DNA from: Clostridiales bacterium
GTDB lineage: Bacteria > Bacillota > Clostridia > Christensenellales > Aristaeellaceae
Length of the DNA stretch: 62,905 bases
Direction of reading: 5' to 3'
Assembly: GCA_015056085.1 (NCBI GenBank)
Contig: SVHA01000009.1
Coordinates: forward strand, 1-62,905
Shown: piece by piece, positions 24,399 to 32,335 of the stretch
How positions within the stretch are numbered: the first letter of the stretch is position 1
How the letters are laid out: each line of letters opens with the position of its first letter
Made by a program: the position numbers and the translations under genes
The notes under the pieces: model-generated
Databases searched by the model: none
What the model was told of the DNA's origin: nothing
The model's input: only the letters and a program-made list of their open reading frames with translations

Positions 24399-25310
24399 TC
24401 AAAACAGCGCTTCCACAAATTCCTTGGCGGAGAAAGGCTGCAGGTCTTCGATGCCTTCGCCCACGCCGATGTACCACACGGGCACCTGCAGTTCCTGGCG
24501 GATGGACAGGGCAATGCCGCCCTTGGCGGTGCCGTCCAGCTTGGTGAGGATGATGCCGCCGATCTCGCACACTTCCTTGAAGGCGCGGGCTTGGGCCAGA
24601 CCGTTCTGGCCGGTGGTGGCGTCCAGCACCAGAATGCAGCGCACGTCCGCTTCGGGGTATTCCCGGTCGATGACACGGCGCATCTTGTTGAGTTCGTCCA
24701 TCAGATTCTTCTTGTTGTGCAGGCGGCCTGCCGTATCCACAATCAGCAGGTCAGCGCCCTGGGCCTTGGCGGACTTCACGCCGTCAAAAACCACGGCAGC
24801 GGGGTCAGCGCCCTCTGCATGGCGGACAATCGGCACCCGGGCACGCTCGGCCCAGATCTGCAATTGGTCCGCCGCCGCCGCACGGAAGGTATCGCCGGCG
24901 CAAAGCATGATCTTCCTGCCGATGGCCTGGAAGCGCAGCGCCAGTTTGCCAATGGTGGTGGTCTTACCCACGCCATTGACGCCCACCATCAGCATCACCA
25001 TGGGCCACTTCAGCGGCGGGCGGGGAATGTCCATCTGCTCCACCATAATGGCCTTGAGGATATCACGCGCCTGATTGGCGTCCTTCACATTCTGCTTGCG
25101 GACACGGTCCCGCAGTTCAGCCATGATGGCGTCCGTGGCCCGCATACCGCAGTCGGACAGAAGCAGGATATCCTCCAGTTCCTCATAAAAGTCCTCGTCG
25201 ATTTTCCGGGTTTCCTTCACCAAATCGTCCACCCGACCGGTCAGCTGATTGCGGGTCTTGCTCAGGCCTTCCCGCAGGCGGGCAAACAGACCCTTCTTTT
25301 CTTCACTCAT
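24399..25310 (-). CDS. ftsY: signal recognition particle receptor FtsY
   Basis: A 303-residue SRP-family GTPase that docks ribosome-SRP complexes at the membrane. It has a short charged N-terminal helix (MSEEKKGLFARLREGLSKTR) in place of the long acidic A domain of enterics. The four-helix N domain runs to about 90 and the G domain follows. GTPase motifs are GVNGVGKTTT, DTFRAAAADQL, DTAGR and TKLDGTAKGG. The ending FSAKEFVEALF is usual. AAGGAGGAAT precedes ATG 25310. It is the second gene of the operon that begins with mnmG. Confidence 0.98.
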   Translation of the reverse strand: MSEEKKGLFARLREGLSKTRNQLTGRVDDLVKETRKIDEDFYEELEDILLLSDCGMRATDAIMAELRDRVRKQNVKDANQARDILKAIMVEQMDIPRPPLKWPMVMLMVGVNGVGKTTTIGKLALRFQAIGRKIMLCAGDTFRAAAADQLQIWAERARVPIVRHAEGADPAAVVFDGVKSAKAQGADLLIVDTAGRLHNKKNLMDELNKMRRVIDREYPEADVRCILVLDATTGQNGLAQARAFKEVCEIGGIILTKLDGTAKGGIALSIRQELQVPVWYIGVGEGIEDLQPFSAKEFVEALF

Positions 25311-25379
25311 GGGGATTCCTCCTTCAAGGGCTGGGCTTTCGCCGCCGCCCGGATCATACTGTGTATATTTCGCAGTGTA

Positions 25380-27254
25380 TCACACTTTTTCCGGGGAAAC
25401 AAGGGGCGCATGGGCCTTGAGATACACCATCAGCACCGCAATGTCCGCCGGAGACACGCCGGGGATCCGGCTGGCCGCCGCCAGCGACCGGGGCTTTTGC
25501 CGGGACAGTTTCTGCCGTGCCTCCAGCCGCAGTGTGGAGATGTCCTCATAGGGCAAATCCTCCGGCAGAAGCGTTTCTTCCATTTGCCGGGACTTGCGGA
25601 TCAGCGCATCCTGCTTGTCCAGGTACCCGGCGTACTTGACGGTAATTTGCGCCTGTTCCCTGGCCTGATGGTCATAGTCCATCAAGGAAGGCGTCAGTTC
25701 CGCCAGCGTTTCCAGCGTGACGTCGGGGCGGCGCAGGAGTTCCTCGGCGCTCAGGGAGAGAGTCGTTTCCGGCTGCTGATGCTTCTGCAGCCACGCATCC
25801 CGGTCTGCACCGGGGGTGTAGCGCACCTGGCGCAGTTCCCCCAGCAGCTGCTGGGTATCCCGCTGTTTTTTCTCCATTCTTTCCAGACGCTCCCGGCTCG
25901 CCAGACCTGCATCATAACTCAGGCGGGTCAGGCGCAGGTCCGCATTGTCCTGCCTGAGGCGCAGGCGGTGCTCCGCCCGGGAGGTCATCATCCGGTAGGG
26001 TTCATCCGTGCCCTTGGTGGTCAGGTCGTCGGTCAGCACGCCCATGTAGGCCATGTCCCTCGTCACCACCACGGGCTGTTTACCCTGCAGGGTCAGGGCG
26101 GCATTCATGCCCGCCAGCAGGCCCTGACACGCCGCTTCCTCGTAGCCCGATGTGCCGTTGATCTGCCCGGCGAAGAAGAGTCCCTTCACCCGCAGCGCTT
26201 CCAGCGTGGGGCGCAGTTCCCGGCTGTCGATGCAGTCGTACTCGATGGCATAGGCCAGGCGGGTCAGTTCGCACCGGCGAAGGCCCGGCACGGTGCGGTA
26301 CATCTGCCACTGCACTTCCTCCGGCAGGGAGGTGGACATCCCCTGCACATACCACTCGTGGCTGCGCTTGCCTTCCGGCTCCAAAAACACCTGATGGCGA
26401 TCCTTATCGGCAAAGCGGACGATTTTATCCTCAATGCTGGGACAATATCTCGGACCGACGCCGTGGATACCCCCGGAATACAGGGGCGCCCGGTGCAGGT
26501 TTTCCCGGATGACCCGGTGGGTATCCTCATTGGTCCACGTCAGATAGCAGGCGTGGGTGTTCGTCAGTTCCTTCTCCGTCAGGAAGGAGAAGGGTACCAC
26601 CGGGTCGTCCCCCGGCTGGATGGTCATTTCGTCAAAGTCGATGGTACGCTCGTCAATGCGGGCGGGCGTGCCCGTTTTGAAACGCCGGAGAGCAAAGCCC
26701 ATGTCCGTCAGGGAAGAGGAAAGTTTCCCCGCATTGTTCAACCCCTGCGGACCGGCGTCCTGGGACCAGTCGCCGATAATCACCCGGCTGCGAAGATACA
26801 CGCCGGAAGCCACAATCGCCGCCCGGCAGGGAATCCGCTGCCCGGAGGCGGTGGTCACCGCCGTCACGCAGCCGTTTTCCGTTTCAATGGAGGCGCACTC
26901 GCCTTCCCGCACCGTCAGGCGCTGCTGGGCAAAGAGGGCATCCCGCATCCTGTTCTGATATTCCTGCTTGTCCGCCTGGGCACGAAGTGCGTGCACCGCC
27001 GGGCCCTTTGAAACATTCAGCATCCGGCTCTGCAGGAAGGTGTCATCAATGGCCAGACCCATCTCGCCGCCCATGGCGTCCAGTTCCCGCACCAGATGCC
27101 CCTTGGCGGAGCCGCCGATCACCGGATTGCAGGCCATCAGCGCCACGCCGTCCATGTTCAGCGTCAAAAGCAGCACATCCATGCCCATGCGGGATGCAGC
27201 CAGCGCCGCTTCACACCCCGCATGACCGCCGCCAATGACCACCACATCTGCCAT
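25380..27254 (-). CDS. mnmG: tRNA uridine-5-carboxymethylaminomethyl modification enzyme MnmG (GidA)
   Basis: A 624-residue FAD enzyme that, with MnmE, modifies U34 of certain tRNAs using methylenetetrahydrofolate and NADH. The FAD-binding [17 protein letters not shown] starts at residue 8. [54 protein letters not shown] and [19 protein letters not shown] are further family blocks, and the C-terminal helical tRNA/MnmE-binding part is complete. Length is normal. mnmE is not in the window. The gene heads the operon, with an extended -10 promoter at 27284-27292 and GGGAGGAAACAGC before ATG 27254. Confidence 0.98.
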   Translation of the reverse strand: MADVVVIGGGHAGCEAALAASRMGMDVLLLTLNMDGVALMACNPVIGGSAKGHLVRELDAMGGEMGLAIDDTFLQSRMLNVSKGPAVHALRAQADKQEYQNRMRDALFAQQRLTVREGECASIETENGCVTAVTTASGQRIPCRAAIVASGVYLRSRVIIGDWSQDAGPQGLNNAGKLSSSLTDMGFALRRFKTGTPARIDERTIDFDEMTIQPGDDPVVPFSFLTEKELTNTHACYLTWTNEDTHRVIRENLHRAPLYSGGIHGVGPRYCPSIEDKIVRFADKDRHQVFLEPEGKRSHEWYVQGMSTSLPEEVQWQMYRTVPGLRRCELTRLAYAIEYDCIDSRELRPTLEALRVKGLFFAGQINGTSGYEEAACQGLLAGMNAALTLQGKQPVVVTRDMAYMGVLTDDLTTKGTDEPYRMMTSRAEHRLRLRQDNADLRLTRLSYDAGLASRERLERMEKKQRDTQQLLGELRQVRYTPGADRDAWLQKHQQPETTLSLSAEELLRRPDVTLETLAELTPSLMDYDHQAREQAQITVKYAGYLDKQDALIRKSRQMEETLLPEDLPYEDISTLRLEARQKLSRQKPRSLAAASRIPGVSPADIAVLMVYLKAHAPLVSPEKV

Positions 27255-27283
27255 GCTGTTTCCTCCCTTGCCGTAATAGGAAT

Positions 27284-27292
27284 ATTATACCA
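27284..27292 (-). promoter_or_regulatory. extended -10 promoter of the mnmG operon
   Basis: On the minus strand, TGGTATAAT lies 30 bases before the mnmG start. The -35 is weak. Confidence 0.6.
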
Positions 27293-27395
27293 CACTTGCC
27301 CCGCTGTGGGAAGACCAGCCGGCCACTTCCTGCACGGACGCTTCCAGTATATCATGGCTGATTCAACTCATCCTCAACCGCAGGAGGTTTTTTAG

Positions 27396-27427
27396 CAAAA
27401 AACCGTGCGCCTCAAAAAGCGCACGGC
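27396..27427 (-). terminator. intrinsic terminator of the 28.7 kb operon
   Basis: On the minus strand, CCGTGCG and CGCACGG arms with a 10-base loop, followed by TTTTTTG. Confidence 0.9.
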
Positions 27428-27443
27428 GATGATTGATTTTTCC

Positions 27444-28718
27444 TCAGGCGCCCTGACGGGGGAAGCACAAAAGGAAGTAGGGCCACAGCACGGTGTAGCG
27501 GTCCTTGAGGTCCTTGGCAAACCACTCGGCGTCCAGAATTTTCTTTTCGCCGTAGAAGGGCTCAAACTCGCTGTAATCCAGCCCTGCCGTTTTCAGAATG
27601 GCGATGATTTCCTCTGCGGAAGGCACCTCGGCAAGAATCTCCCGGATGTCACCCCACTTGGCACGATACTCAGACAGGTAGTCCTTCGCATAGAAGCCGC
27701 ACTTGTCCTGCAGGGCCATGACACCCTCTGCCGCAATGCCGTAGCGGCTGCGGATGTCCTGCTCCCAGGCGCTGCGGGGGTATTCCGGCACAGATTCGGG
27801 CAGCTGCGTCATCTGCAGCAGTTTTTCCCGCATCAGCTGGGTGCGGACGGTGGAATAGGCCACATCAATGCCGTGGAGGAAGTATTCCTTGTCTTCCAGA
27901 ATGCCCACGATTTCAAAGTAGTGGGACAGGTGGTGTTCGCTGCCGGAGGCCGGGCGGGAGTTGCCCACAAAACTCATGGCGATACCCACAATCACCAGCG
28001 CTTCCATCAGCGTCTGGATGGCCTGGGGGTCTCTTTTTTCAATACCGCCCGCCAGCGCCTCGGTCTTTTTCACCGTGTCCATCACCAGTTGATACACCCG
28101 CTGGCAGAGGGTCTCTCCGTTGATCAGATGGGCCAGTTTCCAGTCGTTGAGGGCGGAATACTTGCCGATGATGTCGCCAAAGCCCGACTGAATCATCCGC
28201 ATGGGCGCATCCTTCAATACATCCACATCGCCGATGATAGCAGCAGGCACCCGGGCGCCGAAGGTGGTTTTCATGTTGCTGGTGATCATCGCCGCACCCA
28301 CGGAAGCATAACCGTCCATGGAGGGCGCCGTGGCCACGATGCAGTAGGGCAGATGGCTGACAAAGCTGCAGTGCTTGCACAGGTCGTTGATGACGCCGGA
28401 GCCTACGCCCAGCACCAGATCCGTTTCATCGGTGATGGCAGCAAGCACCCGCTCGATGGCTGCTTCATTGGGGATGAGCAGGCCCTCCTGGCAGAAAACC
28501 ACCTTCTCCTGCACCTTGTTTCCCAGCAGCGCCGCCGCCTTTTCGCCGCAGACGCTCCAGGTGTTGTTGTCCGCCACCAGCACGATGCGGTGATAATCAG
28601 CGCAGAAGGCCGTCAGGTCGTTGACGGCGCCGCTCCTGATGGACACAAACTGGATATCGCAGCGGTGATCCTGTCCGCAGGGGCAGTCTTTCCATCCTTT
28701 GAGCAGATCATTGATCAT
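27444..28718 (-). CDS. sn-glycerol-1-phosphate dehydrogenase (AraM/EgsA-like)
   Basis: A 424-residue enzyme of the glycerol/dehydroquinate dehydrogenase fold. LGVGSGVINDLCKH is the NAD-binding loop, and PSMDGYASVGAAM follows as in AraM proteins. The metal site is offered by DIIGK-type Asp, SEHHLSHYFE and HGIDVAYST histidines. B. subtilis AraM makes sn-glycerol 1-phosphate from DHAP, which feeds heptaprenylglyceryl phosphate through PcrB. No PcrB is in the window. ATG 28718 is chosen because AAAGGAGA stands seven bases upstream. A partner gene ends 16 bases upstream, giving a two-gene operon. Family assignment is firm; substrate is by family. Confidence 0.87.
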   Translation of the reverse strand: MINDLLKGWKDCPCGQDHRCDIQFVSIRSGAVNDLTAFCADYHRIVLVADNNTWSVCGEKAAALLGNKVQEKVVFCQEGLLIPNEAAIERVLAAITDETDLVLGVGSGVINDLCKHCSFVSHLPYCIVATAPSMDGYASVGAAMITSNMKTTFGARVPAAIIGDVDVLKDAPMRMIQSGFGDIIGKYSALNDWKLAHLINGETLCQRVYQLVMDTVKKTEALAGGIEKRDPQAIQTLMEALVIVGIAMSFVGNSRPASGSEHHLSHYFEIVGILEDKEYFLHGIDVAYSTVRTQLMREKLLQMTQLPESVPEYPRSAWEQDIRSRYGIAAEGVMALQDKCGFYAKDYLSEYRAKWGDIREILAEVPSAEEIIAILKTAGLDYSEFEPFYGEKKILDAEWFAKDLKDRYTVLWPYFLLCFPRQGA

Positions 28719-28734
28719 GGTGTTGTCTCCTTTA

Positions 28735-29796
28735 TCATTCATCCCTGAGCACAAAGGCTTCCTTGTCATCCCATACATATTCGTAGATCAGGCCGCACTG
28801 GCCCTTTTGGGTGACATGGTTTTCGCTGATGTAATACCTGCCGTCGCCGCAGGCAAACAGCCCCGTGGCCCCATGGGGGAAGTTCCAGCCCCGGATGCCG
28901 GTGGCCTGATGGCAGTTGCCGGCTTCCAGCAGCGTCAGCACCGGGCCGTCTTCCGAAAGGCCGGTGAGTTCTTGCCTGACGGGCGCTTTAGCGGCGTCCA
29001 CCGCATACAGGTGATAGTTGGGGAAGCGCTCTTTCCGCCCGTAATACACCGCCATGAAGTAGGCCTGTTTGTAGGGATCGTACTCCAGATTCTGCACGCC
29101 GAAGCGGGTGTTGCCGGTATACACAAACAGTTTGTCGTCCGGCTTGTCCGGGCCTGCTTTGGGCATTTTCTGCTGATTGAGGGGCGATTCATACGCCTCC
29201 CAGCCTTCAATGTCGTACTTCAGCAGCACCTGATGGTCGTTGTCGTCCCGGGCAAGGTCGCTATACACGCCATAGGCCACAAACAGGTACTTCTTTGAAT
29301 CCGCCGGTGCACCGAACATGGGCCCAAAGGTCATGCCGTCAATGCCGCTGCAGCCGTAGCGGTGAGGCACTTCCTGCCCGGCACGGTCACGCCCCATGCC
29401 CTTGTAGTCCTCCACCACTTCCCGCAGATACACCACTTTCATGATGCCGTCCTTTTCGGCGTCCATGTCCATGCGGGTGATCTTGTCCACATCGAACACC
29501 GCCGCATAGAAGGCGTCCTCCAGCGTGCAATCGGCGCCGATATTTTGCAGAATCCCTCTGCCGATGACGTCCTGCTTGTATTCCAGCGAGCCATACAGCC
29601 GCCCGTTTTCCGGGTGGAGGGCAATGCACCCCAGATGACCCATCAGGCCATCCACGCTGCCCACGATTTCACCCTGCAGGGTGCTTTTGATCAGCTTGGT
29701 GGTGAAGGAATAATAGATGAAGCCCTTCTTTTCGTCCACCGCAATGCCCTGAATGTGGCACTTTCCCCATGTCCCGGTGCAGATCGGCTGATGCAT
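28735..29796 (-). CDS. predicted beta-propeller protein linked to glycerol-1-phosphate dehydrogenase
   Basis: A 353-residue cytoplasmic protein without signal peptide. Repeated strand patterns such as IQGIAVDEKKGFIYYSF, GCIALHPENGRLYGSL, LEYDPYKQAYFMAVYYG and LFACGDGRYYISE suggest a beta-propeller of the kind that binds sugars or phosphorylated metabolites. Asp, Glu and His residues line several blades. ATG 29796 follows AGGGGGTG by seven bases. It is the first gene of a two-gene operon with the AraM-like dehydrogenase, so it may act on the same substrate or on the product. I cannot name a family, and the propeller fold is an inference. Confidence 0.75.
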   Translation of the reverse strand: MHQPICTGTWGKCHIQGIAVDEKKGFIYYSFTTKLIKSTLQGEIVGSVDGLMGHLGCIALHPENGRLYGSLEYKQDVIGRGILQNIGADCTLEDAFYAAVFDVDKITRMDMDAEKDGIMKVVYLREVVEDYKGMGRDRAGQEVPHRYGCSGIDGMTFGPMFGAPADSKKYLFVAYGVYSDLARDDNDHQVLLKYDIEGWEAYESPLNQQKMPKAGPDKPDDKLFVYTGNTRFGVQNLEYDPYKQAYFMAVYYGRKERFPNYHLYAVDAAKAPVRQELTGLSEDGPVLTLLEAGNCHQATGIRGWNFPHGATGLFACGDGRYYISENHVTQKGQCGLIYEYVWDDKEAFVLRDE

Positions 29797-29828
29797 CAGC
29801 CCACCCCCTGTCGTCATCTTCGCCTGCT

Positions 29829-29857
29829 ATTATACGCTAATCGGGGATGGAGCGCAA
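29829..29857 (-). promoter_or_regulatory. promoter of the beta-propeller / G1P dehydrogenase operon
   Basis: On the minus strand, TTGCGC, a 17-base spacer, then TATAAT, 32 bases before the first gene. Confidence 0.75.
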
Positions 29858-29893
29858 GGGGGAGGAGGCCTGTGTACCGATCTGTTATGTATC

Positions 29894-29923
29894 GTAGGGA
29901 ACGGCCTATGTGCCGTTCCCTAC
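29894..29923. repeat. 30-base palindrome, GGGAACGGC family
   Basis: GTAGGGAACGGC and GCCGTTCCCTAC arms around a short centre form a nearly perfect palindrome. The same sequence, with two changes per arm, forms the inverted repeat at 6760-6835 in island 1. It lies between the propeller operon promoter and the end of the HTH gene. There is no T-tract, so it is not a clear terminator. Confidence 0.85.
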
Positions 29924-29954
29924 GAAAGATGCCAAAGGGTGATGATCCCGCAGG

Positions 29955-30395
29955 TCAGCGAGCATCGTCTTCAACCATTTTCAATATTTTCTTGTCGTAT
30001 CTTGCCTTGAGATACCAGCCGATCAGAATACACGCCACAGCAAGCCCCGCCGCAATATAGGTCCGTTGGGAGATCGGGGCGAACAGGCAGCCGACCAGAA
30101 GGCCCGTTCCGGACCCGGTAAACATATCCATTCTGGATTGCTTTTTCTTGAAGGCTCCGACCAGTCTCTCTTTGTCGATGGCGGCAATCATGGTTTCATC
30201 CTCCTTGATGAGTGAATCCAGCGACACATGGAAGGTATCGCTGATTTGGACGAGGGTTTGTAAATCCGGGTAGTTCTTCTCATTCTCCCAATTGGAAACC
30301 GTCTGTCTGGTGACGTAAAAGTATGCGCCGAATGCTTCCTGCGTCAGGTCGTGCTCTTTCCGAATGGACGCAATTGCTTTTCCGATGCTCAACAT
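29955..30395 (-). CDS. XRE-family transcriptional regulator with C-terminal membrane segments
   Basis: A 146-residue protein. Residues 1-62 form an HTH_3/XRE DNA-binding domain: IGKAIASIRKEHDLTQEAFG, TRQTVSNWENEKNYPD (recognition helix) and LVQISDTFHVSLDSLIKED. The rest holds two hydrophobic segments (about 95-130) and a charged tail, so the regulator is likely membrane-bound. Such one-component membrane XRE proteins are common in Clostridia, and their signals are unknown. ATG 30395 follows AAGGAGGG. It diverges from the ribbon-helix-helix gene across a shared 228-base regulatory region with two promoters. Confidence 0.9.
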   Translation of the reverse strand: MLSIGKAIASIRKEHDLTQEAFGAYFYVTRQTVSNWENEKNYPDLQTLVQISDTFHVSLDSLIKEDETMIAAIDKERLVGAFKKKQSRMDMFTGSGTGLLVGCLFAPISQRTYIAAGLAVACILIGWYLKARYDKKILKMVEDDAR

Positions 30396-30433
30396 TCTTC
30401 CCTCCTTCTTTTGAAAGCAGCTGCCATGGCCAT

Positions 30434-30463
30434 AGTATAGGCGGTTTTCGTGGGGTTTGTAAA
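30434..30463 (-). promoter_or_regulatory. promoter of the XRE regulator
   Basis: On the minus strand, TTTACA, an 18-base spacer, then TATACT, 38 bases before the start codon. Confidence 0.7.
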
Positions 30464-30500
30464 GCAAGCGGTGTTTGACACGCCTGATTGCACACAAAAA

Positions 30501-30524
30501 AGGAACGGCACAGGCCGTTCCCTG
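30501..30524. repeat. GGGAACGGC-family palindrome
   Basis: GGAACGGC and GCCGTTCC with three bases between, preceded by AAAAAA. It sits between the two divergent regulator promoters and may also act as a minus-strand terminator-like element. Confidence 0.7.
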
Positions 30525-30547
30525 CATTCTCTTCGCTGCCGGCAGTA

Positions 30548-30576
30548 TTGACAACTCTCAAATGTCATGGTATGAT
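30548..30576 (+). promoter_or_regulatory. consensus sigma-A promoter of the ribbon-helix-helix gene
   Basis: TTGACA, a 17-base spacer, then TATGAT. The -10 lies inside the left arm of the operator at 30570-30609. Confidence 0.9.
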
Positions 30577-30609
30577 ATATATGCTCTGATTGGAGTATAT
30601 ATGTCATAC
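30570..30609. promoter_or_regulatory. large inverted-repeat operator overlapping the promoter
   Basis: Two 17-base arms, 30570-30586 (GTATGATATATATGCTC) and 30593-30609 (GAGTATATATGTCATAC), are reverse complements except at two positions, with a 6-base spacer. The left arm contains the -10 and the right arm covers the likely transcription start and leader. This is the classic layout for an autorepressor, and the gene that follows encodes a ribbon-helix-helix DNA-binding protein. Autoregulation is inferred, not shown. Confidence 0.85.
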
Positions 30610-30623
30610 AGGAGGGTTATACT

Positions 30624-31034
30624 ATGGCAAATTTGAATCTGAGTGAAAAGGTATCCGTGAATGTAAATACCTCCGTGCTGTCGCAAATTGATTTGCTCGT
30701 GGATCACGGATATTTTTCTAACCGCAGCGACTTCATCAACCACGCTTTGAGAGTCTCCCTGGAACAGCAAAGCACCACCATTGAGCGGCTGATTGCCCAA
30801 AATGAGAAGAAAGAAGGAGCGGATTCCGGCTGGTTCGTGGGCGTTTCCGGCCTGACCGCAAAAGATGTGGAAGAACTGTATGCGGAAGGCGCTTCGGAAA
30901 ACTGGAAGGGCTATGGCGTATTTGTGATTGACAGCAATGTGGACGAACAGAAACTGTTCCAGGTGGTGAAAAGCATAAAAGTCAAAGGAAAGGTCATCTG
31001 CAGCAAAACCGTTAAGCAGCATTACGGTCTTTAA
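30624..31034 (+). CDS. ribbon-helix-helix (CopG-like) regulator with C-terminal domain
   Basis: A 136-residue protein. The N-terminal 45 residues (LSEKVSVNVNTSVLSQIDLL, then HGYFSNRSDFINHALR) are a ribbon-helix-helix motif: a beta strand for the DNA major groove and two helices ending in the N/S-R-S-D-F-I cap. The C-terminal domain (70-136) has GWFVGVSGLTAKDVEELYAE, then GVFVIDSNVDEQKLFQVVKS and VKGKVICSKTVKQHYG, possibly a ligand or oligomerisation domain. GGAGGG precedes ATG 30624. The inverted-repeat operator upstream points to negative autoregulation. No toxin gene follows, so it is not a simple antitoxin. Confidence 0.88.
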   Translation: MANLNLSEKVSVNVNTSVLSQIDLLVDHGYFSNRSDFINHALRVSLEQQSTTIERLIAQNEKKEGADSGWFVGVSGLTAKDVEELYAEGASENWKGYGVFVIDSNVDEQKLFQVVKSIKVKGKVICSKTVKQHYGL

Positions 31035-31043
31035 ACGTGCTGA

Positions 31044-31069
31044 CGCCCACACCCCAATCGGTGTGGGCG
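31044..31069. terminator. hairpin between convergent genes
   Basis: CGCCCACACC and GGTGTGGGCG arms with a 6-base loop, followed by TTGTTGTT on the plus strand. It is a plausible shared terminator for the RHH gene and spoIVB. Confidence 0.65.
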
Positions 31070-31075
31070 TTGTTG

Positions 31076-32335
31076 TTACCCCGCCGCGCCCAGCATATTC
31101 TCAATGAAAATCCCGTAGCCCCTGGTGGGGTCGTTCACCAGCACATGGGTCACGGCGCCGATGATCTTGCCGTCCTGAATGATGGGGCTGCCGCTCATTC
31201 CCTGCACGATGCCGCCGGTTTTGTCCAGCAGGCGCTCGTCGGTGATGTGCAGCACCATGTTCTTGTTGGAGGCGGCGTTTTGCGGGTTCACCCGGGTGAT
31301 TTCCACGGTGTACTCCTTCACGCCCTCGCCGTCCACGGTGGAAAGGATGGTCGCTTCACCGGTGTGAACGCCGCTGTGGAGGCCCACGGGCAGTCCGTCA
31401 GGATACAGGACGGATTGCGCCGGGACGTCCAGATGGCCGTAGATGCCCAGGGCGTTGTTGTCTTCCACCGTGCCCAGGGTTTCCGCTTCCCGCAGGAAAC
31501 TGCCCTTGAGTTCCCCCGGCGTGCCGATTTGCCCCTTCTGCACCGCCACAATGCGTGCCCGAAGCACCTGTCCTTCCCCCACGGAGAGGATCTGCCCTGT
31601 GTCACCGTCGGTGATGCCGTGGCCCAGCGCCGCATACGCCCCCGTTTCAGGGTCATAGTAGGAGAGGGTGCCCACGCCGGCGGTGCTGTCCCGCACCCAG
31701 GCGCCCATGCGGGCGGCTCCGGCGGATTCATCCTGCAGGGGCGTCATGATGGCCTCAAACGCCTTTTCACCCCGGCGGCACATCAGATGCAGCGCCTTGC
31801 CGCCGGAATCTTCCACCAACCGGGCCAGATGATCCGCCCCGCTGATTTTCACGCCGTCCACCATGTCGATCACATCCCCCGGGCGGATGCCGCTGTCCTC
31901 GGCCGGCGAGCCGCCGCCGGGCACGTCCGCCGTGCCCACCACCAGCACACCATCCGTGCGGATGGCCACGCCGATGGCGCTTCCGCCGGGAATCAGCCGC
32001 TTTTCCTCGGCGACTTTCACCTGCACCGTTTTCAGGGGAATCCCCAGGAAGGACAGCACCAGCGCCGTTTCGCCCTGGGCGTCAGCGGTGATGTCCACCA
32101 CGCCCCGGCTTTTCAGGGTCTCGTCTTCCGAGGCGGCCACGCTCACGCTGTCGCCGGCGCCCTGCAAATGCAGCGCACCCAGATGCACCCGGCACTGCTG
32201 CCCCGTGGTCAGGGACAGTTTCTCCGGCAGCGTCCGCAGCGTCTGCGCCCCCGGCGCAAAGTAGCCCAGCAGCACCGCCGACGCCATCACCACGCCCAGC
32301 GCCTTCCTGACAGGGGATGCCTCCCGCTTGTTCAT
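31076..32335 (-). CDS. spoIVB: SpoIVB-type peptidase (S55)
   Basis: A 419-residue exported serine peptidase. It has an N-terminal hydrophobic anchor (about 9-30), a PDZ domain (about 135-215, with AEDSGIRPGDVIDMVDGVKI) and the S55 catalytic domain. ALGHGITD carries the His and QGMSGSPIIQDGKIIGAVTH the catalytic Ser, followed by NDPTRGYGIFIENML. In B. subtilis SpoIVB is made in the forespore and cuts SpoIVFA to switch on sigma-K. This is good evidence that the organism is, or descends from, an endospore former. It overlaps the upstream gene by four bases (ATGA) and ends a three- or four-gene operon. No spo0A proper is adjacent. Confidence 0.95.
   Translation of the reverse strand: MNKREASPVRKALGVVMASAVLLGYFAPGAQTLRTLPEKLSLTTGQQCRVHLGALHLQGAGDSVSVAASEDETLKSRGVVDITADAQGETALVLSFLGIPLKTVQVKVAEEKRLIPGGSAIGVAIRTDGVLVVGTADVPGGGSPAEDSGIRPGDVIDMVDGVKISGADHLARLVEDSGGKALHLMCRRGEKAFEAIMTPLQDESAGAARMGAWVRDSTAGVGTLSYYDPETGAYAALGHGITDGDTGQILSVGEGQVLRARIVAVQKGQIGTPGELKGSFLREAETLGTVEDNNALGIYGHLDVPAQSVLYPDGLPVGLHSGVHTGEATILSTVDGEGVKEYTVEITRVNPQNAASNKNMVLHITDERLLDKTGGIVQGMSGSPIIQDGKIIGAVTHVLVNDPTRGYGIFIENMLGAAG

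Noticed and set aside
30396..31034. Toxin-antitoxin module formed by the ribbon-helix-helix gene and a neighbour
   Set aside because: No toxin-like gene follows or precedes it in the same operon. The C-terminal 65 residues of the protein do not look like a toxin-binding tail.
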